Below are positions 7,834-14,668 of a stretch of DNA of 21,473 nucleotides, piece by piece. This stretch comes from an uncultured Eubacteriales bacterium. GTDB taxonomy: Bacteria; Bacillota; Clostridia; Christensenellales; Borkfalkiaceae. Where the stretch lies: assembly GCA_902465495.1 (NCBI GenBank), contig CABQND010000037.1, positions 1-21,473 of the forward strand, in the 5' to 3' direction. Both the position numbers and the translations under genes were made by a program. Positions within the stretch are counted from its first letter, which is position 1. Every line of letters starts with the position of its first letter. Below the pieces are notes generated by a model. It was not told the origin of the DNA. It ran no database searches and saw only the letters and a program-made list of their open reading frames with translations.

Positions 7834-7857
7834 CGCGCCGAAAAATTTTCCTGCGCG
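7834..7857. repeat. Imperfect palindrome in the grpE-dnaK gap
   Basis: The layout CGCGC-C-GAAAA-A-TTTTC-C-TGCGCG is close to self-complementary. Like the 47-bp elements, it puts CGCG/GCGCG arms outside a GAAAA/TTTTC stem, but it lacks the TCACAC core. It may be a degenerate relative or a chance A/T-G/C palindrome. Confidence 0.4.
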
Positions 7858-7875
7858 TTTGAGATTCACACTTCG

Positions 7876-8454
7876 TCAGCTCGTGACTTTGACCTGCGCG
7901 AACCGCAGGACCTTGTCGCCGCGCTTATATCCTTTCAGAAAAACCTCTTTGACATACCCCGCTTCCACGCCGTCTGCGGCAGGTTCGCTCATGATCGCCT
8001 CGCAGAACGTCGGGTCAAACTCTTCGTCTACGGGATTGATCTCCTCGATACCCTCGTCCTCCAAAAGTTTTTTGAAGGAACGAAGTACCATTTCGATGCC
8101 TTTTGCCGTTTTTTCGTCGCACATACCGAGCGCGCGTTCAAGATTATCGCCGATCGGGAAAATCTTTAACAGGATCTCGCCCTTTCCGTCCAAGTAAGCG
8201 TTGCGGCGCGTGGATTCATTGCGTTTGCGGAAATTATCGAACTCAGCTACACTGCGCATCCATTTATCTTTGAAATCCGCCGCTTCCGCTTTTGCAGCTT
8301 CCAGCTCTTCCTTGCATTTTTCATGCTTGTTTTTCTTTTCACAGCCGTGCGGCTCGGCGGTTTTTTCAGCGGTTTCCGCGGCAGCTTCCTGCGCGGGAAG
8401 CTCTTTTTCCGCCTCTTTCGCAGGTTCCGCCTGCACGTTTTTTTCTTCACTCAT
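7876..8454 (-). CDS. grpE: Nucleotide exchange factor GrpE
   Basis: GrpE promotes ADP release from DnaK. The 192-residue protein has an acidic, low-complexity N-terminus (about 1-45). A long coiled-coil helix follows (about 45-100, including FKDKWMRSVAEFDNFRKRNE, typical of GrpE dimers). The C-terminal beta domain has LEDEGIEEINP, FDP and GYVKEVFLKGYKRGDKVLRFAQVKV. The ATG at 8454 lies inside the end of hrcA, with an 8-base overlap, and has AAGGA about 11 bases upstream. The overlap suggests coupling to hrcA. Confidence 0.97.
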   Translation of the reverse strand: MSEEKNVQAEPAKEAEKELPAQEAAAETAEKTAEPHGCEKKNKHEKCKEELEAAKAEAADFKDKWMRSVAEFDNFRKRNESTRRNAYLDGKGEILLKIFPIGDNLERALGMCDEKTAKGIEMVLRSFKKLLEDEGIEEINPVDEEFDPTFCEAIMSEPAADGVEAGYVKEVFLKGYKRGDKVLRFAQVKVTS

Positions 8455-9502
8455 GATTCGTATCGTCCTTTTTGTCTTTCAATTTATTGCCGACCAGCTC
8501 TTCCAGAGCTTTGCCGACATTTTCCAATACTGTGATCACCTTCGTGTAATCCATGCGTATAGGCCCGATGACACCGTACGTGCCGAGATTCTTACCGCCC
8601 GCCGAATAGGTCGCCGTAACGACCGAACAATCGTCCGGAACTTCCGCATCCCCCGTCGAGCCGATCTTGACGTTGATCTGGATCTCATCGTCTTCGTCAC
8701 CGATGATCTCCGCAAGACGATCTTTGCTGGAAATGACGGTCAAAAAATTCTTGACGTTGTCGATATCTTCGTATTCCGGATGCTTGAAAATTTTATCCGC
8801 GCCCGTCAAAACGACATCTTCGTCGCGCGGACGGGTATAACTTTTCAGAGCATCGATCACTTCGCTCATGACCTGGCGGTACTGCGTAAATTCATTCAGA
8901 ACCTCCGCCTCTACCTCCTTCACTTCGGAAAGCGCCTTACCCTCGAACAGTTTGGAAATCACATGAGATGCGTTCGCCAACTCGTCGTCACTCATAGATT
9001 CGGGAATATCAATAAAAGAATCGCGGAGAATACGCGAACCTGTCACGATCACAAGGAGTGCCTTGCCGTCGCCGCAGGCTAAAAGCGCAAGATTGCGGAT
9101 CTTTTCTTCATCCGTATGCGGTCCGATCGCGACCGAAGTATAATCGGTCAGCTCACTGATGACTCGCGAAACGTTTTTGATGAGATGCTCCACATCCCCC
9201 GACTTTTCGCTGAACGCACGCTCGATATAATCGAGATCGTTTTCGGACAAATTTCCCTTCTCCATCAGCTCTTCGATATAAAACCGATACGCCTGCGGAG
9301 AAGGCACTCTGCCGCCCGAAGTATGAAACTGCGTCAGATACCCCAGTTCTTCCAAAGATGCGAGCTCGTTGCGCACTGTCGCCGAACTTACGTCCGTAAG
9401 ATGCTTTTCGGCAATGCTTTTGCTCGACACGGGAACCGCGGTGTTGATATACTCATCCACCACGATCTGCAAAATTTTCTTTTTCCGGTCGGACATTTTC
9501 AT
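8447..9502 (-). CDS. hrcA: Heat-inducible transcription repressor HrcA
   Basis: HrcA represses heat-shock operons by binding CIRCE. Its folding depends on GroEL. The 351-residue protein starts with a winged helix-turn-helix (about 1-75: DRKKKILQIVVDEYINTAVPVSSKSIAEKH, then ATVRNELASLEELGYL and HTSGGRVPS). A GAF-like regulatory and dimerisation domain follows. The ATG at 9502 is set by homology (MKMSDRKKK). A GAGGGG site lies upstream at slightly long spacing. An extended frame to 9556 would run into the operator and is rejected. It is the first gene of the operon, and the promoter plus CIRCE immediately upstream imply autoregulation. Confidence 0.97.
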   Translation of the reverse strand: MKMSDRKKKILQIVVDEYINTAVPVSSKSIAEKHLTDVSSATVRNELASLEELGYLTQFHTSGGRVPSPQAYRFYIEELMEKGNLSENDLDYIERAFSEKSGDVEHLIKNVSRVISELTDYTSVAIGPHTDEEKIRNLALLACGDGKALLVIVTGSRILRDSFIDIPESMSDDELANASHVISKLFEGKALSEVKEVEAEVLNEFTQYRQVMSEVIDALKSYTRPRDEDVVLTGADKIFKHPEYEDIDNVKNFLTVISSKDRLAEIIGDEDDEIQINVKIGSTGDAEVPDDCSVVTATYSAGGKNLGTYGVIGPIRMDYTKVITVLENVGKALEELVGNKLKDKKDDTNHE

Positions 9503-9549
9503 TGCCGCGTCACCCCTCTTTGAAACTTGGCACTTACGCTTTGCTAATG

Positions 9550-9576
9550 TTAGCACTCTCTTTGTTCAAGTGCTAA
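9550..9576 (-). promoter_or_regulatory. CIRCE operator (HrcA binding site)
   Basis: TTAGCACTC (9550-9558), a 9-base spacer, then AAGTGCTAA (9568-9576) matches the CIRCE consensus TTAGCACTC-N9-GAGTGCTAA with one mismatch (A for G in the second arm). It covers the expected transcription start of hrcA. Confidence 0.97.
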
Positions 9577-9580
9577 CGCT

Positions 9581-9609
9581 ATTATATATTTATTGTTTGG
9601 GAAAGTCAA
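9581..9609 (-). promoter_or_regulatory. Sigma-A promoter of the hrcA operon
   Basis: On the minus strand TTGACT (9609-9604), 17 bases, then TATAAT (9586-9581) forms a near-perfect vegetative promoter. CIRCE begins 4 bases beyond the -10 box, the standard arrangement for HrcA repression. Confidence 0.93.
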
Positions 9610-9670
9610 GGGTTTTATGCCAAAATTTAAAAAATTTTTTTATATAGAAAAATGCTTATAGGCATGAAAT

Positions 9671-9715
9671 AAAAAAGTCAACAGCGCCGCTCCCCGCTGG
9701 GAACGGCGCTGTTGA
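9671..9715 (-). terminator. Intrinsic terminator of the DUF3793 gene
   Basis: A 12-bp stem TCAACAGCGCCG (9678-9689) pairs with CGGCGCTGTTGA (9704-9715). On the minus strand it is followed by CTTTTTT (9677-9671). It separates the DUF3793 gene from the hrcA promoter. Confidence 0.92.
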
Positions 9716-9769
9716 TATCGGTAGGTTATTACAACAGTATAAGCATGATTAAGCCTGAATGGTTGCGTT

Positions 9770-10303
9770 TCACCGGAAGATCTGTGTAAGAGTCTCTCCG
9801 CACGCAAGGCGGCGTACAATTCCTTCGCCGCATCGTTTGTACCGTGCAAACAAAATGCGTTTTTTTTCGGGTTCAGCGTACACTTTCCAAGCTCCGCAGT
9901 ACAAGCATGCGGCGGGGTCACGCATATATCCGCACACGTCTTCCAGCGCATACCCGAGAAATACCCCGACTTCATGCGGAAAAGCATCTCCACGCAGACG
10001 CAATTTCAAATACCGCAGGCAGCCTTCAAAATTTCCGGCAGGATACCCGAACTGCGCGAGAAATTCGGCATTTTCGGCAAGCGCAAGCTGTTCGCGCAAT
10101 TTCGCCTCACGGAACACGAGATAGGTAATTTTTTCGCCGTTTGTCGCCAAAACTTCGAAACGTATCCCCTTTTTCGGAAACACCGCACGACAATTTTCAA
10201 ATTCAGAGCGCTCACAGGCATCGCATACAGCAAGCGCCGCGGGACGGATCCCTGCCATTGCCGCTCCGCAAAGCACCGCGACGCTTCGCTCAAAACGACT
10301 CAC
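9770..10303 (-). CDS. DUF3793 family protein
   Basis: This is a 177-residue soluble protein of the DUF3793 family, found mostly in Clostridia and of unknown function. The signature FPHEVGVFLGYALEDVCGY (108-126) and CGAWKVY (136-142) match that family. The protein is rich in cysteine, including C12, C27, C30, C38, C95, C124, C133, C136, C158 and C168. The GTG at 10303 has AAGGAG 9 bases upstream and is the best start. A perfect-consensus promoter drives it, divergently from the MATE gene. In other genomes the family is often near flavodoxin or metal-related genes, but nothing here fixes a role. Confidence 0.85.
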   Translation of the reverse strand: MSRFERSVAVLCGAAMAGIRPAALAVCDACERSEFENCRAVFPKKGIRFEVLATNGEKITYLVFREAKLREQLALAENAEFLAQFGYPAGNFEGCLRYLKLRLRGDAFPHEVGVFLGYALEDVCGYMRDPAACLYCGAWKVYAEPEKKRILFARYKRCGEGIVRRLACGETLTQIFR

Positions 10304-10322
10304 CGCCCTATTCTCCTTTTAA

Positions 10323-10339
10323 TTGTTAACCAAGGTTTA
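10323..10339. promoter_or_regulatory. Operator-like palindrome, site 1 (leader of the DUF3793 gene)
   Basis: TTGTTAACCAAGGTTTA contains the dyad TTAACC-AA-GGTT. It matches site 2, read on the opposite strand, at 14 of 17 positions. It lies between the DUF3793 promoter and its ribosome binding site. Confidence 0.5.
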
Positions 10340-10348
10340 TTTTTTATT

Positions 10349-10377
10349 ATTATATACCATTTTATGCGCTATGTCAA
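10349..10377 (-). promoter_or_regulatory. Perfect-consensus sigma-A promoter of the DUF3793 gene
   Basis: On the minus strand TTGACA (10377-10372), 17 bases, then TATAAT (10354-10349) matches consensus at all 12 positions. A promoter this strong for a small protein suggests high expression or tight repression, and the flanking palindromes fit the latter. Confidence 0.93.
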
Positions 10378-10383
10378 ATAAAA

Positions 10384-10400
10384 TTAACCATGATTAACAA
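10384..10400. promoter_or_regulatory. Operator-like palindrome, site 2 (upstream of the DUF3793 promoter)
   Basis: Read on the minus strand, TTGTTAATCATGGTTAA approaches the dyad TTAACC-N2-GGTTAA. It is inverted relative to site 1, so the two sites bracket the DUF3793 promoter. It also lies about 40 bases upstream of the MATE -35 box. Confidence 0.5.
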
Positions 10401-10441
10401 TAAATTTTGAAACAAGATGCGGTCAACTTTTTGCTGAGCAT

Positions 10442-10470
10442 TTGACAGTTGAATGCGTGTATGGTATCAT
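10442..10470 (+). promoter_or_regulatory. Sigma-A promoter of the MATE transporter gene
   Basis: TTGACA (10442-10447), 17 bases, then TATCAT (10465-10470) is a strong vegetative promoter. It gives a leader of about 23 bases before the ATG at 10500. It is divergent from the DUF3793 promoter about 65 bases away. Confidence 0.88.
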
Positions 10471-10499
10471 AGAGCGGACGAAATAAGACGGTGAAAGCT

Positions 10500-11828
10500 A
10501 TGCAGGGTGATTTAGCAAAAAAATTTGGAAAATATGCGAGCCTGAACATTTTAGGAATGATCGGGTTGTCCCTGTATATTCTGGCGGACACTTATTTTAT
10601 ATCGGCGAAGATAGGCTCGAACGGACTTGCCGCGCTCAACATCACCATCCCCGCATATGCGCTGATCAATGCGTGCGGGCTGATGCTCGGCACCGGCGGC
10701 GCGACAAAATACTCGATCTATCATTCGCAGAGCGACGAACGCAAAGAAGGACTGTTTACGCATACCCTTCTGACCGGGATCGGGCTTGGCCTCCTTTTTC
10801 TGTTTGCCGGTCTTTTCTTTTCAAAACCGATCACAACAGTGCTCGGAGCAAACCGGGAGATCATCGGACTTACGAACGAATATTTGCGCACACTCATGTT
10901 GATGTCTCCGTTTTTTATCTGTAACGGATTACTCAATGCGTACGTTCGCAACGACGGTTCACCCAACCTTTCCATGGCAGGCATGTTGGTGGGAAGCCTG
11001 TCCAACATCGTACTTGACTATGTGTTCATGTATCCGCTGAATATGGGTATGTTCGGCGCGGCACTGGCGACCGGATGCGCGCCTGTCTTGGGGATTCTGA
11101 CACTGAGTCTGCATTTTATCCGCCGCAAAAACTCGTTCGGGATACGCTTTCGCAAAGGCTGGGCGGAAAACGTGCGAAGCGCCATCAAACTCGGCATTCC
11201 TTCGTTTATTAACGAAATTTCAACAGGTATCGTGCTATTGACTTTTAACTATATCATACTCGGACTTACAGGAAATACCGGCGTGGCGGCGTACGGAGTC
11301 GTGGCGAACATTTCCATTGTCTGCATCGCGATCTTCACAGGACTGGCACAGGGAATGCAACCGCTCGTGAGCCGTTTTTATGCGATCGGCGATGAGAAAA
11401 GCGTACGTACACTGCACTGCTATTCGATGGCCACTGCCCTGCTACTTGGAATTTTGTTTTTCCTTTGCGGATTTTTTCTTGCCGAACAGCTCACCGCAGT
11501 ATTTAACAGCGAGGGAGATGTGCGACTTGCCGAACTTGCCGAATACGGCATGCGCCTGTACAGCATCGGATTTATATTTGCGGGACTGAACATCGTATCG
11601 GCGCTGTATTTTACTGCACGCGAACGTGCCATTCAAGCCTTTTTAGTCGCCCTATTGCGCGGACTTGCGGCGATCATTGCGTTCTCTCTGCTTTTCTCCA
11701 TGTTTTGGGGCATGACGGGCGTATGGCTTGCCTTCCCCGCCGCAGAGGCAGTAACACTCGCCGTTACCGGCATACTCACGCTTTCTCTGCATAAGCATAA
11801 TCCCGTTTTATGCAAACAAACCAAATAA
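10500..11828 (+). CDS. MATE family efflux transporter
   Basis: This is a 442-residue polytopic transporter, probably with 12 transmembrane helices. Members of the family export drugs or metabolites using Na+ or H+ gradients. The N-terminal KYASLNILGMIGLSLYILADTYFISAKIGSNGLAALNITIP is the typical MATE opening, with the conserved D in ADTYF. LGTGGATKYS and a second-half repeat (SFINEISTGIVLLTFNYIILGLTG, VAAYGVV) follow the pseudo-twofold family layout. The ATG at 10500 is preferred because GGTGA lies 5 bases upstream. A GTG at 10491 is also in frame but lacks a good site. It is a single-gene unit ended by the hairpin at 11852-11897. The substrate is unknown. Confidence 0.93.
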   Translation: MQGDLAKKFGKYASLNILGMIGLSLYILADTYFISAKIGSNGLAALNITIPAYALINACGLMLGTGGATKYSIYHSQSDERKEGLFTHTLLTGIGLGLLFLFAGLFFSKPITTVLGANREIIGLTNEYLRTLMLMSPFFICNGLLNAYVRNDGSPNLSMAGMLVGSLSNIVLDYVFMYPLNMGMFGAALATGCAPVLGILTLSLHFIRRKNSFGIRFRKGWAENVRSAIKLGIPSFINEISTGIVLLTFNYIILGLTGNTGVAAYGVVANISIVCIAIFTGLAQGMQPLVSRFYAIGDEKSVRTLHCYSMATALLLGILFFLCGFFLAEQLTAVFNSEGDVRLAELAEYGMRLYSIGFIFAGLNIVSALYFTARERAIQAFLVALLRGLAAIIAFSLLFSMFWGMTGVWLAFPAAEAVTLAVTGILTLSLHKHNPVLCKQTK

Positions 11829-11851
11829 ATGTAAGCTCACTTTTTACTATG

Positions 11852-11902
11852 AACATACCGCCCGTCCCGCAAAATGTTGCGGGACGGGCGGTATGTTTTA
11901 TC
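11852..11902 (+). terminator. Intrinsic terminator of the MATE gene (21-bp perfect stem)
   Basis: A perfect 21-bp inverted repeat (11852-11872 with 11877-11897) encloses a 4-base AATG loop. The lower stem is AACATACCGCCC / GGGCGGTATGTT. A short T-rich end (TTTTATC) follows on the plus strand. The stem is unusually long for a bacterial terminator. Confidence 0.85.
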
Positions 11903-11927
11903 AAAATACCTATATAAAAGCACTTAC

Positions 11928-11969
11928 AAACGCCCGCCCCTTTCGCTAAGGCGAAAGGGGCGGGCGTTT
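11928..11969 (-). terminator. Intrinsic terminator of the pdp-deoC operon (19-bp perfect stem)
   Basis: A perfect 19-bp inverted repeat (11928-11946 with 11951-11969) has a 4-base TAAG loop and a GCCCGCCCC core. On the minus strand the 5' side is preceded by ATTTTTAAA, and TTTGTAAGTGCTTTT follows the stem. It faces the MATE terminator across 30 bases. It probably works in both directions. Confidence 0.8.
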
Positions 11970-12022
11970 AAAAATCAAATCATATTTTTGCTGTTGATTC
12001 GGGATCGATCAGCCGCAGAATC

Positions 12023-12907
12023 TTATTCTTTTTCGCGCAATGATTTTGCGATTTCTTTTCCCGCACTGGTACCGATGCGGTCGGCGCCGGCGTCGATCAT
12101 CGCACAGAACTGTTCCGCAGTGCGTATTCCGCCCGATGCCTTGACACAGCATTTGCCTGCAACCGTCTGTTTAAGAAGCTTGACGTCCTCGATCTTTGCA
12201 CCTTCGCCAAAATACCCTGTGCTGGTCTTGACGAATGCCGCGCCCGCATCGCGCGCGCAGACTGCCGCACGCACCATTTCATCGCGCGTGAGAAGGGAAG
12301 TTTCGATGATAACTTTGACGGGGTTCCCTTTTGCCGCCTTAACGACCTGTTTGATCTCCTTTTTTACATAGGAGAAGTTCCCGTTTTTGACAGCGGAAAT
12401 GCAGATGACCATATCGATCTCATCCGCACCGTCGGCGATGGCGCGTTTGGTTTCAAACACTTTGGTTTCCGTCGTATTTTCGCCCATAGGGAAACCTACC
12501 ACGCAAGCGATCTTGACCGAAGGCGCATCGTGAAGGATATCACAGCACAAACCGACATATACAGGTTGCACGCATACGGAGTAAAAGCCAAATTCGCGCG
12601 CTTCCTCGCACAATTTTTTTACATCCTCGCGCGTTGCCGTCTGTTTGAGCAGAGTATGATCGATCATGCGCAGCATACGCCTTAGTTCCAGCGCCTTTTT
12701 CTGGCGGCGAAACTCTTCGAATTCGCGCATTTCATCCGGCGATATACTCTCGCCCTGCACTGTTTTGGGCGCACTTTGACCGGATTTCGCTGTATTATCT
12801 GCAACGATCTCTTCCCTCTTTTCCTCTTCTTCCGCCTTTTCAGCCGCTGCGGCTTCTGCGGCAATGAGTTCTTCTTCGTTTGCGTTTTTCTTTTTAAATT
12901 TAAACAT
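12023..12907 (-). CDS. deoC: Deoxyribose-phosphate aldolase with a charged N-terminal extension
   Basis: DeoC cleaves 2-deoxyribose-5-phosphate to glyceraldehyde-3-phosphate and acetaldehyde, the last step of deoxynucleoside breakdown. The catalytic core runs from about residue 79 (RMIDHTLLKQTAT) to the end. The catalytic Asp is in DEIDMVI (D165), the Schiff-base lysine in FVKTSTGY (K227) and the second lysine in VKASGGIRT (K256). The protein has 294 residues against about 215-250 normally. The extra 75 or so residues are Lys/Glu/Ala-rich and probably coiled-coil. The ATG at 12907 has GGAGG 9 bases upstream and overlaps the pdp stop by 8 bases. The extension is therefore translated from the best start, not a miscall. 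Confidence 0.94.
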   Translation of the reverse strand: MFKFKKKNANEEELIAAEAAAAEKAEEEEKREEIVADNTAKSGQSAPKTVQGESISPDEMREFEEFRRQKKALELRRMLRMIDHTLLKQTATREDVKKLCEEAREFGFYSVCVQPVYVGLCCDILHDAPSVKIACVVGFPMGENTTETKVFETKRAIADGADEIDMVICISAVKNGNFSYVKKEIKQVVKAAKGNPVKVIIETSLLTRDEMVRAAVCARDAGAAFVKTSTGYFGEGAKIEDVKLLKQTVAGKCCVKASGGIRTAEQFCAMIDAGADRIGTSAGKEIAKSLREKE

Positions 12908-14204
12908 TGTCGGAATCCTCCCCGAAAAATTGGTAAACGAGCGGCTTTTGAAAATACTTTTCCGAAAAGCCGAATGCACCATCTGCAAGAGCAAACGCGT
13001 CCTCATTCACCTTATTATAATAAATTTCCGCGAGCGTATCGCCTGTTTTCACTGCGTCGCCTGCGCGTTTTTTCAAAATGATCGCGACAGTATGATCGAT
13101 CTGATCTCCTTCGCGCTTTCTGCCGCCGCCGAGCTCTACGCACGCCCTGCCGAGAGCCAGCGCGGAAATATGCAGAAATCCTGCACTCTTTGCGCGCACC
13201 GTGCGGCAGTTTTTTGCGAGCGGGAGAGCGTTTTCGTCTTGCAGGGCGGCATCGTCCCCGCCCTGTGCGCGCACGATCTCACCCAGTTTCGCAAGCGCCG
13301 CTCCCGAACGGATGCTCTCCTGCGCGCGGCGCTCTGCCTCCGTTTCGGAAATTTTCAGCGCGCGCGCCGCCAGCTTTTTACAATGATACAAAGACAGCGT
13401 CGCGAGGTCGTTCTGCTTGCCTTTGAGCACTTCGATTGCCTCGCGCACCTCGGCATTGCACCCGATATGATCGCCCAACGGCTGATCCATGCAGGTAACT
13501 GCGGCGCAGGTATCCCTGCCCGCCGCCCTGCCGATGGACACCATCAACCGCGCCAATGCCGCCGCATCTTTCGCATCGCGCATGAACGCGCCGTCTCCAT
13601 ACTTCACATCCAGCAAAATTACGTCCGCAAAAGACGCAAGTTTTTTACTCATCACGGAAGACGCGATCAGCGGAATGCTGTCCACCGTCGCCGTCACGTC
13701 CCGAACGGCATACATCCGTTTGTCCGCAGGCACCGTATGCTCGGTCTGCCCGGCGATCGCCGCGCCGACCAAACGCACCTGCCGCTCAAATTGCTGCGCC
13801 GAAAGGGAAACATTGAAACCCGCAAAACTCTCCAGCTTATCCAGCGTGCCGCCCGTATGACCGAGCCCCCTGCCCGAATATTTGGCACATTTTACGCCCA
13901 GCGACGCAAGCACGGGTACAAGCACGAGCGTCGTCGAATCGGACACGCCGCCCGTCGAATGTTTGTCCGCAAATACACCTTCCGCAGACGGGCGGCGGCA
14001 AAGTTCGCCGCTCTTTGCCATCGCATCGGTCAAAACAAAACATTCCTCGTCCGTCATGCCGCGCAGAAGCGTCGCCATGCAAAACGCGGCGATCTGCGCG
14101 TCGGACGCCTGATTGCTCGCCACTGCCCGCACAAAAAAACGGATCTGCGCTTCGCTGAGCGCGTTCCCTCGTTTTTTGGCATCGATTATGTCGTAAACCG
14201 TCAT
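12900..14204 (-). CDS. pdp: Pyrimidine-nucleoside phosphorylase
   Basis: This enzyme phosphorolyses uridine, thymidine or deoxyuridine to the base and (deoxy)ribose-1-phosphate. The 434-residue length matches the family exactly. The N-terminal helical domain starts MTVYDIIDAKKRG. The phosphate/nucleoside site includes KHSTGGVSD (81-89), the signature SGRGLGHTGGTLDKLES (110-126), and later MSKKLA and KYGDGAFM. A C-terminal domain (HTVAIILKKRAGDAVKTGDTLAEIYY) ends it. The ATG at 14204 is set by homology, with a GGGGG run about 9 bases upstream. The gene overlaps deoC, so the pair forms a deoxynucleoside salvage or catabolism operon. A phosphopentomutase, needed to join the two steps, is not in the window. 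Thymidine-only specificity (deoA) cannot be excluded. Confidence 0.94.
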   Translation of the reverse strand: MTVYDIIDAKKRGNALSEAQIRFFVRAVASNQASDAQIAAFCMATLLRGMTDEECFVLTDAMAKSGELCRRPSAEGVFADKHSTGGVSDSTTLVLVPVLASLGVKCAKYSGRGLGHTGGTLDKLESFAGFNVSLSAQQFERQVRLVGAAIAGQTEHTVPADKRMYAVRDVTATVDSIPLIASSVMSKKLASFADVILLDVKYGDGAFMRDAKDAAALARLMVSIGRAAGRDTCAAVTCMDQPLGDHIGCNAEVREAIEVLKGKQNDLATLSLYHCKKLAARALKISETEAERRAQESIRSGAALAKLGEIVRAQGGDDAALQDENALPLAKNCRTVRAKSAGFLHISALALGRACVELGGGRKREGDQIDHTVAIILKKRAGDAVKTGDTLAEIYYNKVNEDAFALADGAFGFSEKYFQKPLVYQFFGEDSDNV

Positions 14205-14239
14205 TCGACAAAACCCCCGTTGCTGCGGCAAAAGCCGCC

Positions 14240-14268
14240 CTGAAATCTCCTTACGCCTGTGATACAAT
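14240..14268 (+). promoter_or_regulatory. Promoter of the small membrane protein gene, with extended -10
   Basis: TACAAT (14263-14268) is preceded by TGA, forming an extended -10 (TGATACAAT). A weak -35 box, CTGAAA (14240-14245), lies 17 bases upstream. A short inverted repeat TGATAC (14260-14265) / GTATCA (14276-14281) overlaps the -10 and the start region and could be an operator. Confidence 0.65.
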
Positions 14269-14298
14269 ATACTTCGTATCATAAAAGGCGGTGAAACC

Positions 14299-14577
14299 AT
14301 GAATCTTCTCGCAAGCACGCTCTTCGGCGGACTGTATCTTTTTCTGTTGTTTGGTATTTGTTTCGGATGCGTCGCGGGCGCAAAAGCGTTACGGCGCGAA
14401 ATGCGCAAACGAGATGCCGAACGCACAAAACAAACCAAGGAAATCGAGCCCCCTACGGCCGATCAAAGCGAAAAGAATGAAAAAAAACAGCCGCAGACTG
14501 TATACTACATTGTTGAAAAAAAGCGCGCACGCCCGAAAAACAATTACGGCGAACCCAAAGAAATTAAATTTCGATGA
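14299..14577 (+). CDS. Small membrane-anchored protein, unrecognised
   Basis: This is a 92-residue protein with one N-terminal hydrophobic segment (about 8-28, LFGGLYLFLLFGICFGCVAG). A strongly charged cytosolic tail follows, rich in K, E, R and Q, ending VYYIVEKKRARPKNNYGEPKEIKFR. That C-terminal block looks more ordered than the linker and may be the functional part. I do not recognise the family. The gene is credible: the ATG has GGCGGTGA 5 bases upstream, a promoter lies 30 bases before it, and a strong terminator follows. It is divergent from pdp. The segment could be an uncleaved signal anchor. Confidence 0.78.
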   Translation: MNLLASTLFGGLYLFLLFGICFGCVAGAKALRREMRKRDAERTKQTKEIEPPTADQSEKNEKKQPQTVYYIVEKKRARPKNNYGEPKEIKFR

Positions 14578-14634
14578 TTCAAACGCGCATATCCGCGGCG
14601 GAAATACAAACGCCGAATTCTAAAAAAACCTTCT

Positions 14635-14667
14635 CCGCGGCGGGCAGAATAGCCCGCCGCGGTTTTT
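14635..14667 (+). terminator. Bidirectional terminator between the small membrane gene and rsfS
   Basis: An 11-bp perfect stem CCGCGGCGGGC (14635-14645) pairs with GCCCGCCGCGG (14652-14662). TTTTTGTC follows on the plus strand. On the minus strand AGAAGGTTTTTTTAG follows, so rsfS transcripts can end here too. The stem starts 6 bases from the rsfS stop. Confidence 0.92.
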
Positions 14668-14668
14668 G

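Noticed and set aside
7730..7875. Internal promoter between grpE and dnaK
   Set aside because: The A/T-rich stretch offers several TATAAA-like boxes but none with a matching -35 at proper spacing.
12864..14243. Plus-strand open frame of 459 codons antisense to pdp and deoC
   Set aside because: The opposite strand encodes two clearly recognisable enzymes. The arginine/histidine-rich translation is typical of a shadow frame.
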